Assembly: GCA_034189755.1 (NCBI GenBank)
Contig: JAXIHJ010000103.1
Coordinates: 1-34,578, forward strand
Length of the DNA stretch: 34,578 bases
Reading direction: 5' to 3'
Source of the DNA: JAXIHJ01 sp034189755
GTDB lineage: Bacteria > Planctomycetota > Phycisphaerae > SM23-33
Shown here: positions 15,506-22,473 of the stretch, piece by piece
Position numbering within the stretch: position 1 is the stretch's first letter
Layout of the letters: each line of letters starts with the position of its first letter
The notes under the pieces: generated by a model
Seen by the model: the letters and a program-made list of their open reading frames with translations, nothing else
The model's database searches: none
Told to the model about the DNA's origin: nothing
Made by a program: the position numbers and the translations under genes

Positions 15506-17092
15506 ATGGTCTTTCGGGCGTTCAGATTGATTGTCGGCCTGATCTTAGGTGCGTTGTCGGCCTGGCTGATTGGCGGCAGCGTGCTTGAGATCGTTCACGC
15601 GCGTGGTGAGAACCTCGTCGCCGGCACGCTGTTGATTCCCGTCCTGAAGATCGTGGCCGGACTTTTAGTGCTGGCCTTAACCTACTGGGCACTTTGGGCC
15701 GAGTCGTCCCTTCGGCGCGCGCTGGAGAATATCTTCTCCATCCCGGAGCTGCTTCAGAAAATCGTCTTCACGCTGGCGTTGTTGTGTATCTATCGCATCG
15801 GTTTTCATGTACCGCTTCCGGGCCTGGACCAGACCAAGATCGCAGAGTGGATGTCGGGTCAGGAAGGCGCCGGCGGCTTCGGCCAGGCTATAGCCTTTTA
15901 CAATATGTTCACCGGCGGCAACCTGAGGCAGTCCACTCTGTTCGGGTTGGGCATCATGCCCTATATCTCTGCCTCCATTATTTTTCAATTGCTGACTACG
16001 GTCATCCCGGCGCTGGAGCGGTTGCAGAAGGAAGGCCCGGCCGGCCAAAAGAAAATCCAGGAATATATCCGTTATGCCACCGTTGGGTTGTGCCTCGTTC
16101 AGGCGTGCGTCTGGATGAGGATTATGGTCAATCCGAATGATCCGCTGGTTTACGCGCAATACGCCGGCTCGAAGGGCGTCTTCCTGATGGGCGTAATAGG
16201 CCTGACCGCTGGAACGGTTTTCCTGATGTGGCTGGGCGAGCAGATTGACGAGTACGGCATCGGCAACGGCATCAGCCTGCTGATCATGGCCGGCATCGTT
16301 GCCCGTATGCCTTGGGCGATCATGGAGCTTGGGACGATGGTTGACTTCAGCCTGACCGGCCCCAGCAGCACGAGCATCGGCCCGCTGAGAATTCTGGTCC
16401 TTATGGCGATGTTTGTCATGGTGGTTGCCGGGGCGATCCTGATTACCCAGGGGCAGCGGCGCATACCGATCCAGCAGGCCAAGCAAATGCGGGGCCGGCG
16501 GGTTTACGGCGGGCAGCGGCAATACCTGCCGCTCCGTGTTAACCACGGCGGCGTGATGCCGATTATCTTCGCCTCGGCGCTGATGATCTTCCCGAACTGG
16601 TTGTTCGGCCAGATGAGCAGGTGGTGGACCACGGGCTGGCTTGGCGAAATTGCCCGCACGTTGGCCGACGCGTTCGATATGCGAGGCTACACCTATGCGG
16701 TTGTGGAAATTGGGCTGATCTTTTTCTTCGCATACTTTTGGACGACCGTGCAGTTCCGTCCGAAGGAGATGGCTGAGCAGCTCCGCGACCACGGCAGTTT
16801 CATTCCGGGCCTGCGCCCGGGCAGACGAACGGCTGATTATCTGGAGCGGGTAATGGAGCGCATTACCTATTGCGGTGCGGCGTTCCTGGCGGCGATTGCC
16901 GTCATCCCGATGATGGTCAACCAGGCCATGGGCATACCGTTCAGCGTTTCAGCGTTCCTGGGCGGCACGGGATTGCTGATTATGGTTTCAGTTGCCCTGG
17001 ACCTGGTCCAGCGGATCGAATCGCACCTGGTGATGCGGAATTATGGCGGCTTCCTCGGTGGAAGTACGAAAATCAAGGGGGCCTACGGTTGA
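15506..17092 (+). CDS. secY: Protein translocase subunit SecY with extra N-terminal two-helix region
   Basis: SecY is the channel of the Sec translocon in the cytoplasmic membrane. From about residue 70 the protein is canonical: SIPELLQKIVFTLALLCIYR with PLPGLD, the plug/TM2 region with FGLGIMPYISASIIFQLL, RLQKEGPAGQKK, and the cytoplasmic loop with PIQQAKQMRGRRVYGGQ. The whole protein has 528 residues, against about 440-460 usually. The first ~67 residues are additional and form two hydrophobic helices, about 8-29 and 42-64. AGGG about 8 nt before ATG 15506 supports this start, and no good internal start exists near residue 70. The stop overlaps adk. Confidence 0.97.
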   Translation: MVFRAFRLIVGLILGALSAWLIGGSVLEIVHARGENLVAGTLLIPVLKIVAGLLVLALTYWALWAESSLRRALENIFSIPELLQKIVFTLALLCIYRIGFHVPLPGLDQTKIAEWMSGQEGAGGFGQAIAFYNMFTGGNLRQSTLFGLGIMPYISASIIFQLLTTVIPALERLQKEGPAGQKKIQEYIRYATVGLCLVQACVWMRIMVNPNDPLVYAQYAGSKGVFLMGVIGLTAGTVFLMWLGEQIDEYGIGNGISLLIMAGIVARMPWAIMELGTMVDFSLTGPSSTSIGPLRILVLMAMFVMVVAGAILITQGQRRIPIQQAKQMRGRRVYGGQRQYLPLRVNHGGVMPIIFASALMIFPNWLFGQMSRWWTTGWLGEIARTLADAFDMRGYTYAVVEIGLIFFFAYFWTTVQFRPKEMAEQLRDHGSFIPGLRPGRRTADYLERVMERITYCGAAFLAAIAVIPMMVNQAMGIPFSVSAFLGGTGLLIMVSVALDLVQRIESHLVMRNYGGFLGGSTKIKGAYG

Positions 17093-17748
17093 GAATCGTA
17101 CTAATGGGACCGCCGGGTGCCGGAAAGGGCACTCAGGCCAAGAAGTTGGCCGCTGTGTTCGGCATGGAGCACCTGTCCAGCGGTGATATCCTTCGCGCTG
17201 AGCGGGCCGGTGCATCGGAGCTTGGCGGGAAGCTTTCGGAATACATGGATGCCGGCCGACTGGTGCCGGACGACATTGTTGTAGACGTCATGGCCAAGGC
17301 GATCACGTCCAGCACCACTCCGGGAGGAATGTTGCTGGACGGGTTCCCCCGGACGGTTCAGCAGGCCGAGGCCCTGGACGACCAACTCGACCAGGCCGGA
17401 AAGCCGCTTGACGCCGTGGTGGTGCTGACCGCCGGCGACGAACTGATTATATCGAGGATTACCGGTCGGCGAAGCTGTCCGAAATGTGGAAAAATCTATC
17501 ACGTGACCAACATGCCGCCAAGGCAGAACAATATCTGTGACGATTGCGGTGTCGAGCTGGTGCAACGAGACGACGACGTGGAAAAGGTCGTATGCAAGCG
17601 GCTGGAAGAGTACAATCGTCAGACCGAGCCGGTAATTGATTACTATCGGCGGCGCAATGGTTTAGAAATTATAGACGTGGACGGCGGCGAAGATGCCGAC
17701 CACGTTGCAGCCGTGCTGGCCGACGCCTTGCAAAAGGCTAAGGTGTAG
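17089..17748 (+). CDS. adk: Adenylate kinase, zinc-LID form
   Basis: This enzyme interconverts ATP + AMP and two ADP in the cytoplasm. It starts at TTG 17089, overlapping the secY stop (TTGA), after a GGGGG run; this gives MRIVLMGPPGAGKGT. The longer frame from 16870 lies inside secY and is not real. The 219-residue product has the P-loop at 7-15, the GFPRTVQQAEAL segment (85-96) and a LID domain whose cysteines C130, C133, C150 and C153 bind a structural zinc. The secY-adk-map order is common in bacteria and indicates co-transcription. Confidence 0.98.
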   Translation: MRIVLMGPPGAGKGTQAKKLAAVFGMEHLSSGDILRAERAGASELGGKLSEYMDAGRLVPDDIVVDVMAKAITSSTTPGGMLLDGFPRTVQQAEALDDQLDQAGKPLDAVVVLTAGDELIISRITGRRSCPKCGKIYHVTNMPPRQNNICDDCGVELVQRDDDVEKVVCKRLEEYNRQTEPVIDYYRRRNGLEIIDVDGGEDADHVAAVLADALQKAKV

Positions 17749-17763
17749 CTAAGGAACGCGGCC

Positions 17764-18546
17764 GTGGCGATCAGGCTCAAGACGGATGAGCAAATCGAGC
17801 GGATGCGTCGTGCCGGGCGAGTGGTCCGGCAGGTGCTTGACCGCCTGGGAGAGATGATTGCTCCCGGCATGACAACCGAAGAACTGGATGCCGAAGCCGA
17901 GCGGCTTTGCCTTAACTACGGCGGTGAATGCCTGTTCAAGGGTGTTCCAGGCCGAGGTGGGGCCGGGCCGTTCCCGGGAGCTATCTGTGTGTCGCTGAAT
18001 GAACAGGTGGTCCATGGTATTCCGTCCAAGGACACCGTTATTCGTGCCGGCGACATAGTCAGCGTGGATTTCGGCGTTAAGCTGGACAACTGGTGCGGCG
18101 ATGCAGCCGAAACGTTCCTCGTCGGGAAAGTACCCGACCAGGTGAGGCACCTGGTGAACGTAACCCGCAACTCGCTGGCGATAGCGGTCAGAATGAGCCG
18201 CCACGGCGAAAAGTGGAGTAACGTGGCGGCAGCTATGCAAAGCTATGTGGAAGACGAAGGCTTTTCCGTGGTGCGTGAGTTTGTCGGGCATGGCATCGGA
18301 GCCGAAATGCACGAAGAGCCGAAAGTGCCGAACTTTGTCTCCAGCGAGCTTGAAGCTAACGATATTGTGCTTAAAGAAGGAATGACACTGGCAGTGGAGC
18401 CGATGGTGAACATGGGCCTGCCGGCTGTGCAGTACGCCGAGGACGGATGGACGGTCCTGACGCAGGATCACCTCCCGTCGGCCCATTTTGAGCACACGCT
18501 GGCGATTACCGCAAATGGCGTTGACGTGCTGACGGACGGACGATGA
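17764..18546 (+). CDS. map: Methionine aminopeptidase, type I
   Basis: The enzyme removes the initiator methionine from nascent proteins. It starts at GTG 17764 and has 260 residues, typical for type Ia. The two-metal site is complete: D102 in SVDFG, D113 in CGDAAETF, H176 in GHGIGAEMHEEP, E212 in AVEPMV and E243 in HFEHTLAI. Substrate-binding H84 (HGIP) is present too. It follows adk by 15 bp. The initiation factor gene infA, often next, is missing. Confidence 0.98.
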   Translation: MAIRLKTDEQIERMRRAGRVVRQVLDRLGEMIAPGMTTEELDAEAERLCLNYGGECLFKGVPGRGGAGPFPGAICVSLNEQVVHGIPSKDTVIRAGDIVSVDFGVKLDNWCGDAAETFLVGKVPDQVRHLVNVTRNSLAIAVRMSRHGEKWSNVAAAMQSYVEDEGFSVVREFVGHGIGAEMHEEPKVPNFVSSELEANDIVLKEGMTLAVEPMVNMGLPAVQYAEDGWTVLTQDHLPSAHFEHTLAITANGVDVLTDGR

Positions 18547-18562
18547 AAACGTAAAAAGATAC

Positions 18563-18606
18563 GAACTCGCAACGGTGAATTCACAGTGTAACGAGTGTGC
18601 GGGTTC
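18563..18606 (+). promoter_or_regulatory. Stem-loop between map and rpmJ
   Basis: GAACTCGCA (18563-18571) can pair with TGCGGGTTC (18598-18606), nine pairs with one G-U. Inside the loop is a perfect 10-bp palindrome, GTGAATTCAC (18575-18584). It lies in the 73-bp gap just upstream of rpmJ and the S13-S11-S4-alpha genes. It may be a control element for the alpha group; no T-run suggests termination. Confidence 0.4.
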
Positions 18607-18619
18607 ATGAGGCTGTAAC

Positions 18620-18733
18620 ATGAAAGTCAGGAGTTCTGTTAAAAGAATATGTGAGAACTGCAAGATTATCCGCCGCAAGGGCGTTGTGCGGGTAATCTGT
18701 ACGAACCCGAAGCACAAACAGCGTCAGGGATAG
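18620..18733 (+). CDS. rpmJ: 50S ribosomal protein L36, zinc-binding form
   Basis: This 37-residue protein is the smallest of the large subunit. I translated it by hand: it begins MKVRSSVKRICENCKIIRRK and ends NPKHKQRQG. C11, C14, C27 and H32 form the classical zinc site of the C+ form. GAGG about 9 nt upstream can serve as ribosome-binding site. Its position directly before rpsM is standard. Confidence 0.97.
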   Translation: MKVRSSVKRICENCKIIRRKGVVRVICTNPKHKQRQG

Positions 18734-18760
18734 AGTCCCTGTGCAAGGAGAGTAAAACCT

Positions 18761-19144
18761 ATGCCGCGTGTGGCAGGTGTGGACATTCCGAATGACAAGC
18801 CCATAAGGATTGCGCTGCGGTATATTTTGGGAGTCGGGCCGAGCATCGCTGGGGAGATCTGCACCAAGGTCGGCCTCGACCCGCAAATCCGCGCAAAGGA
18901 CCTGACCGAGGATCAGCTTTCGAAGATCGCCTCGGTTCTCGACAGTGATTACGTCATCGAGGGCAGTCTGCGACGGCAGGTGCAACAGAACATTGCCCGC
19001 CTGCGAGACGTCAATTGCTATCGCGGGTTTCGTCACCGGCGCGGCTTGCCGGTTCGAGGCCAGCGGACAAAGACCAATGCCCGCACGAGAAAAGGTCCGC
19101 GTAAGACAGTGGCCGGGAAGAAATCGGTCAAGGAGATGCGTTAA
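18761..19144 (+). CDS. rpsM: 30S ribosomal protein S13
   Basis: S13 is a 30S head protein forming intersubunit bridges and touching the P-site tRNA. The 127-residue product begins MPRVAGVDIPNDKPIRIALR, has the helix-turn segment YILGVGPSIAGEI and ends in the conserved RGQRTKTNARTRKGPRKT. AGGAGAG precedes the ATG by about 8 nt. rpsK follows after three bases. Confidence 0.99.
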   Translation: MPRVAGVDIPNDKPIRIALRYILGVGPSIAGEICTKVGLDPQIRAKDLTEDQLSKIASVLDSDYVIEGSLRRQVQQNIARLRDVNCYRGFRHRRGLPVRGQRTKTNARTRKGPRKTVAGKKSVKEMR

Positions 19145-19147
19145 GAT

Positions 19148-19531
19148 ATGGCTCGGGCGCGCAAAAGCAAGAAGGTACGGAAGAGCATTGCCAAGGGCGT
19201 TGTTCACGTCAAGGCGACTTTCAACAATACACTGGTAACCATTGCCGACATGGACGGCGAGACGTTGTGCAGAGAATCGGCCGGCACCATGGGATTCAAG
19301 GGTTCCCGCAAGAGCACGCCGTTTGCGGCCCAACGGGCGGCTGAATCCGCAGCCCGCAAGGCGCGCAAGATGGGCCTGGCGGAAGTCGAGGTACGGGTCA
19401 AAGGCCCCGGCAGCGGGCGCGAAAGCGCCATCACGGCCCTACAGGCGGCCGGGCTGAAGATCGTTTCAATCGAAGACGTAACGCCTATTCCGCATAACGG
19501 TTGCCGCCCGAGGAAGAAACGACGCGTCTAA
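19148..19531 (+). CDS. rpsK: 30S ribosomal protein S11
   Basis: S11 forms part of the mRNA-exit platform of the 30S subunit. The 127-residue product contains VHVKATFNNTLVTIADMDG, GTMGFKGSRKSTPFAAQ and the C-terminal DVTPIPHNGCRPRKKRRV, all diagnostic. It lies three bases after rpsM and 31 bp before rpsD, the standard alpha-operon order. Confidence 0.99.
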   Translation: MARARKSKKVRKSIAKGVVHVKATFNNTLVTIADMDGETLCRESAGTMGFKGSRKSTPFAAQRAAESAARKARKMGLAEVEVRVKGPGSGRESAITALQAAGLKIVSIEDVTPIPHNGCRPRKKRRV

Positions 19532-19562
19532 GGCGACGCCGGTGAAGGAGTAAGATAAGAAT

Positions 19563-20195
19563 ATGGGACGGTGCACTGGACCAACATGCAGGCTGTGCCG
19601 ACGCGAAGGCATTAAGTTGATGCTCAAGGGTGCGCGTTGTGAAACGGCCAAGTGCCCCATGGAGCGCCAGTGGCGTAACTTTCCGCCCGGGCAGCACAAC
19701 TGGCGCCGTGGGCGAGCGAGCGAATACAGCCTGAGGCTGCGCGAAAAGCAAAAAGTCAAACGCTACTACGGCGTCTATGAAAAGCAGTTCGCCAAGTACT
19801 TCCGCGAGGCCGAGCGACAGAAGGGCAACACCGGCGCAGCCTTGCTGAGCCTGCTGGAGCGGCGATTGGACAACGTCGTCCACAAGCTTGGCTTTGCTCC
19901 GTCACGGGCGGCTGCACGAATAACCATCTCACACGGCCATGTGTACGTCAACGGACGCCGGGTCGGTGTTGCCAGTTATCTCGTGAGCGTGGGAGACAAA
20001 ATTTCCATCAAGACGGCTGACCGATCACAAAAACTGGTACGATCGCGCCTGGAAGAACTGGGCGAGCCGAATGTGCAAAACTGGCTGAAGCTGGATTTGG
20101 TCAAGCTGGCGGGCGAAGTGCTCGCCGTTCCGACGCGCGATGACGTGATGATTCCTGTGGAAGAACAGCTCATCGTTGAGCTGTGCAGTCAATAG
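19563..20195 (+). CDS. rpsD: 30S ribosomal protein S4, zinc-binding form
   Basis: S4 is a primary 16S rRNA-binding protein; in E. coli it represses the alpha operon. The 210-residue product has an N-terminal zinc site with C9, C12, C26 and C31 in GPTCRLCRREG and GARCETAKCP. It also has the S4 RNA-binding domain LERRLDNVVHKLGFAPSRAA and ISHGHVYVNGRRV. The ending VEEQLIVELCSQ is canonical. It precedes rpoA by 88 bp. Confidence 0.98.
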   Translation: MGRCTGPTCRLCRREGIKLMLKGARCETAKCPMERQWRNFPPGQHNWRRGRASEYSLRLREKQKVKRYYGVYEKQFAKYFREAERQKGNTGAALLSLLERRLDNVVHKLGFAPSRAAARITISHGHVYVNGRRVGVASYLVSVGDKISIKTADRSQKLVRSRLEELGEPNVQNWLKLDLVKLAGEVLAVPTRDDVMIPVEEQLIVELCSQ

Positions 20196-20283
20196 CTGGC
20201 CGGCGGCTACAGAAACCGGCTAACTGACTGGGACGATAATGGTTCAACCTCTAGCGATCCGATGAGGATGGAGGCGAAGGTCA

Positions 20284-21306
20284 ATGCGAATACGGTGGCG
20301 CGGCCTAGAATTGCCCACACGGGTGGTCAGTGATCAGGCGGTATCCACGCCCACGTACGGAAGGTTTGTTGTGGAGCCTTTTGAACGGGGTTTTGGAACC
20401 ACGGTCGGCAATGCGCTGCGGCGCATCTTGCTCAGCAGCTTGGAAGGTGCGGCGGTAGCAAGCGTAAAGATCACCGGCGCCGAGCACGAGTTTACTTCGC
20501 TGCCCAGCGTGCTGGAAGATGTTACGGACGTCATCCTCAACGTAAAGAGCCTTGTGGTTAAGTCCCACACCGAAGGCTCAAAGACCCTGCGCCTTCACAG
20601 CGAGGTAAAGGGGCCGGTGACAGCCGACATGATCGAAGCAGACCCGTCGATCGAAATCATCAACGGCGACCTGGTCATTGCAACGCTGACGGATAATGTA
20701 CCGTTTGATATAGACCTGGTGGTTGAGAAGGGTCGGGGCTACATGCCGGCTGAGGACAAAATCGACCCGGATGCCGATCAGGAGATCGGACGGATATATA
20801 TTGATGCGTCTTTCTCACCTGTTACCCGAGTGCGTTACCACTCCGAAGACACTCGCGTCGGGCAGAAGACCAACTATGATCGGCTGGTGCTGGAGGTCTG
20901 GACCAATGGCACGATCACGCCGGAAATGGCGATGGTCGAAGCTGCCAAGATACTCCGCAAACACCTCAATCCGTTCGTGCAGTACTTTGAACTGGGCGAG
21001 CAGATTGTGGAATCAAGCAGGGACGAAGCGCAGCAGGAAGTGGACACCGAGTTGCAGCGCAAGCTCAGGATCAGCGTCCACGAGCTGGAGCTGACCGTCC
21101 GTGCTAACAACTGCATGGAAGCGGCGAAGATCGAAACCGTAGGCCAGCTTGTCAACATGGCTGAGGCCGACCTGTTGAAAATACGCAGCTTCGGGAAGAC
21201 CTCGCTGCGTGAGATCAAGCGCAAGCTTCAGGAGCTTGATCTGTCGCTGGGGATGAACGTCCCGCTGCCGGCGTCGAAAGAATCTCAGATAGAAGGTGAA
21301 AGCTGA
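20284..21306 (+). CDS. rpoA: DNA-directed RNA polymerase subunit alpha
   Basis: Alpha dimerises to scaffold RNA polymerase assembly, and its C-terminal domain binds UP elements and activators. The 340-residue product has the usual length. The N-terminal domain shows VEPFERGFGTTVGNALRRIL and the assembly segment VLEDVTDVILNVK. The C-terminal domain shows LTVRANNCMEAAKIETVGQL and LLKIRSFGKTSLREIKRKL, where the DNA-contacting helices lie. A GGAGG ribosome-binding site precedes the ATG. The protein ends with a short Ser/Glu-rich tail. Confidence 0.99.
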   Translation: MRIRWRGLELPTRVVSDQAVSTPTYGRFVVEPFERGFGTTVGNALRRILLSSLEGAAVASVKITGAEHEFTSLPSVLEDVTDVILNVKSLVVKSHTEGSKTLRLHSEVKGPVTADMIEADPSIEIINGDLVIATLTDNVPFDIDLVVEKGRGYMPAEDKIDPDADQEIGRIYIDASFSPVTRVRYHSEDTRVGQKTNYDRLVLEVWTNGTITPEMAMVEAAKILRKHLNPFVQYFELGEQIVESSRDEAQQEVDTELQRKLRISVHELELTVRANNCMEAAKIETVGQLVNMAEADLLKIRSFGKTSLREIKRKLQELDLSLGMNVPLPASKESQIEGES

Positions 21307-21336
21307 CCTAGAGTCGAGGGAAAAAGGTTTTGTCTT

Positions 21337-21933
21337 ATGCGTCATTGCTTATCCGGTAAACAACTTAGCCGCACGACCAGCCATCGCAAAGCGTTGCGGC
21401 GGAACTTGGCGGCCTCACTAATCGAGCACGGTGCAATTCGCACGACCGAGGCCAAGGCGAAGGAACTTCGCCGCTTTGTTGAAAAGCTCATTACGATCGC
21501 CCGCAAGGGCACACTCCACGCCCGCAAGCAGGTCATTGCCTTGCTTCAGGACCGCGCCATAGTTGACGGCGACGGCAAAACGCTGGACAAAACCGTGGTG
21601 CAGAAGCTGTTCGACGAAGTGGCGCCTCGATACGCGGGTCGCCCCGGCGGGTACACTCGCATCGTCCGTCTGTCGGATCGCCGTGTCGGCGACAGCGGCG
21701 TCCAGGTGCTGCTGCAATTGGTTGAAGAGGACGCCGGCCAGGCGGGTGAATCGACCGAAGCCGTCTCACGCCGCAAGCGACGCGCCGCCAAACGCCACGA
21801 AGCCGCCGCAGACACCGGCCAGGCCGAAGCTCTCACTGACCAGCCGGAGCCTGAAACCGCTGCCGAAGAACCACCTGCCCCTGCCCCGTCCGACGGCAGT
21901 GAGCATGAGACGGACGAGGAAAAGGAAGAATAG
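21337..21933 (+). CDS. rplQ: 50S ribosomal protein L17 with acidic C-terminal tail
   Basis: L17 is located near the tunnel exit. Residues 1-130 are a complete L17 domain (KQLSRTTSHRKALRRNLAAS, AIRTTEAKAKELRRF, YTRIVRLSDRRVGDS). From about residue 131 to 198 the protein continues with a low-complexity tail: first a basic patch (RRKRRAAKRHEAA), then Pro/Glu/Ala-rich acidic text. The E. coli protein ends at 127. The tail resembles the one on S3 in the same cluster. The gene closes the alpha group. Confidence 0.98.
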   Translation: MRHCLSGKQLSRTTSHRKALRRNLAASLIEHGAIRTTEAKAKELRRFVEKLITIARKGTLHARKQVIALLQDRAIVDGDGKTLDKTVVQKLFDEVAPRYAGRPGGYTRIVRLSDRRVGDSGVQVLLQLVEEDAGQAGESTEAVSRRKRRAAKRHEAAADTGQAEALTDQPEPETAAEEPPAPAPSDGSEHETDEEKEE

Positions 21934-21948
21934 GACTCCTGCCTCACA

Positions 21949-22371
21949 ATGGCTACGGATAAAGACTGCATCTTTTGCAAGATTATCGCCGGGGACATTC
22001 CCGCTGCCAAGGTGCTGGAAGATGAAGCCGCCCTGGCTTTTCTGGACATCAGCCCGCTGGCGGAAGGGCACGTGCTGCTGATCCCGAAGGGCCATTACGA
22101 CACGGTGGATCAGATGCCGGCTGACCAGGCCGCCGCCATGCTGAAACATCTGCCGGCACTGGTCAAGGCGGTTCGCGCCGCTACCGGCTGCGAGGGCGTC
22201 AATGTTCTCCAGAACAACGGGCGCGTCGCTCACCAGGTGGTCCGGCACGTGCACTTTCACATCATCCCGCGACGAGCAGGCGATGAATTTCACTTCAATT
22301 GGCCGGCCGGGGCTTACCCCGACGGACGAATGGACCAGCTTGCCGAGGCTGTCCGGGCGCAACTTACCTGA
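21949..22371 (+). CDS. HIT-family nucleotide-binding hydrolase (HinT-like)
   Basis: HIT proteins of this type are small cytoplasmic hydrolases acting on AMP-lysine-like and other nucleotide phosphoramidates. The 140-residue product carries the histidine triad H100-V-H102-F-H104 in RHVHFHIIPRR, where H102 would be the catalytic nucleophile. It also has C7-x2-C10, H49 and H100, which form a zinc site in many family members. SPLAEGHVLLIPKGHYDT is another family block. It follows rplQ by 15 bp and may share its transcript; a functional link to the ribosome cluster is not evident. Confidence 0.93.
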   Translation: MATDKDCIFCKIIAGDIPAAKVLEDEAALAFLDISPLAEGHVLLIPKGHYDTVDQMPADQAAAMLKHLPALVKAVRAATGCEGVNVLQNNGRVAHQVVRHVHFHIIPRRAGDEFHFNWPAGAYPDGRMDQLAEAVRAQLT

Positions 22372-22379
22372 CAAGAAGA

Positions 22380-22409
22380 TTGACCACGAGCGGCCCGCAG
22401 CGGTACAAT
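22380..22409 (+). promoter_or_regulatory. Candidate sigma70-type promoter for the glycosyltransferase gene
   Basis: TTGACC at 22380-22385 (5 of 6 to TTGACA) and TACAAT at 22404-22409 (5 of 6 to TATAAT) are separated by 18 nt. The pair lies in the 102-bp gap between the HIT gene and the glycosyltransferase. The -10 box overlaps the ATG at 22408, which argues against that codon as the translation start. Confidence 0.6.
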
Positions 22410-22473
22410 GCCTCCCGGCCGGGCGATGGAACGCTCCGGTATTGAACGGGACAACCTTGGTTCAGGGCACGAT

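Noticed and set aside
15677..16792. A 371-codon minus-strand frame over secY
   Set aside because: Shadow of the high-G+C secY frame; composition rich in His, Arg and Gln is typical of antisense frames.
16870..17088. Upstream extension of adk inside secY
   Set aside because: It lies wholly within the secY gene; TTG 17089 gives the canonical adenylate kinase start.
22408..22473. Earlier ATG for the glycosyltransferase
   Set aside because: It overlaps the -10 box of a good promoter; the added 22 residues are not hydrophobic or family-like, and ATG 22474 has AGGG.
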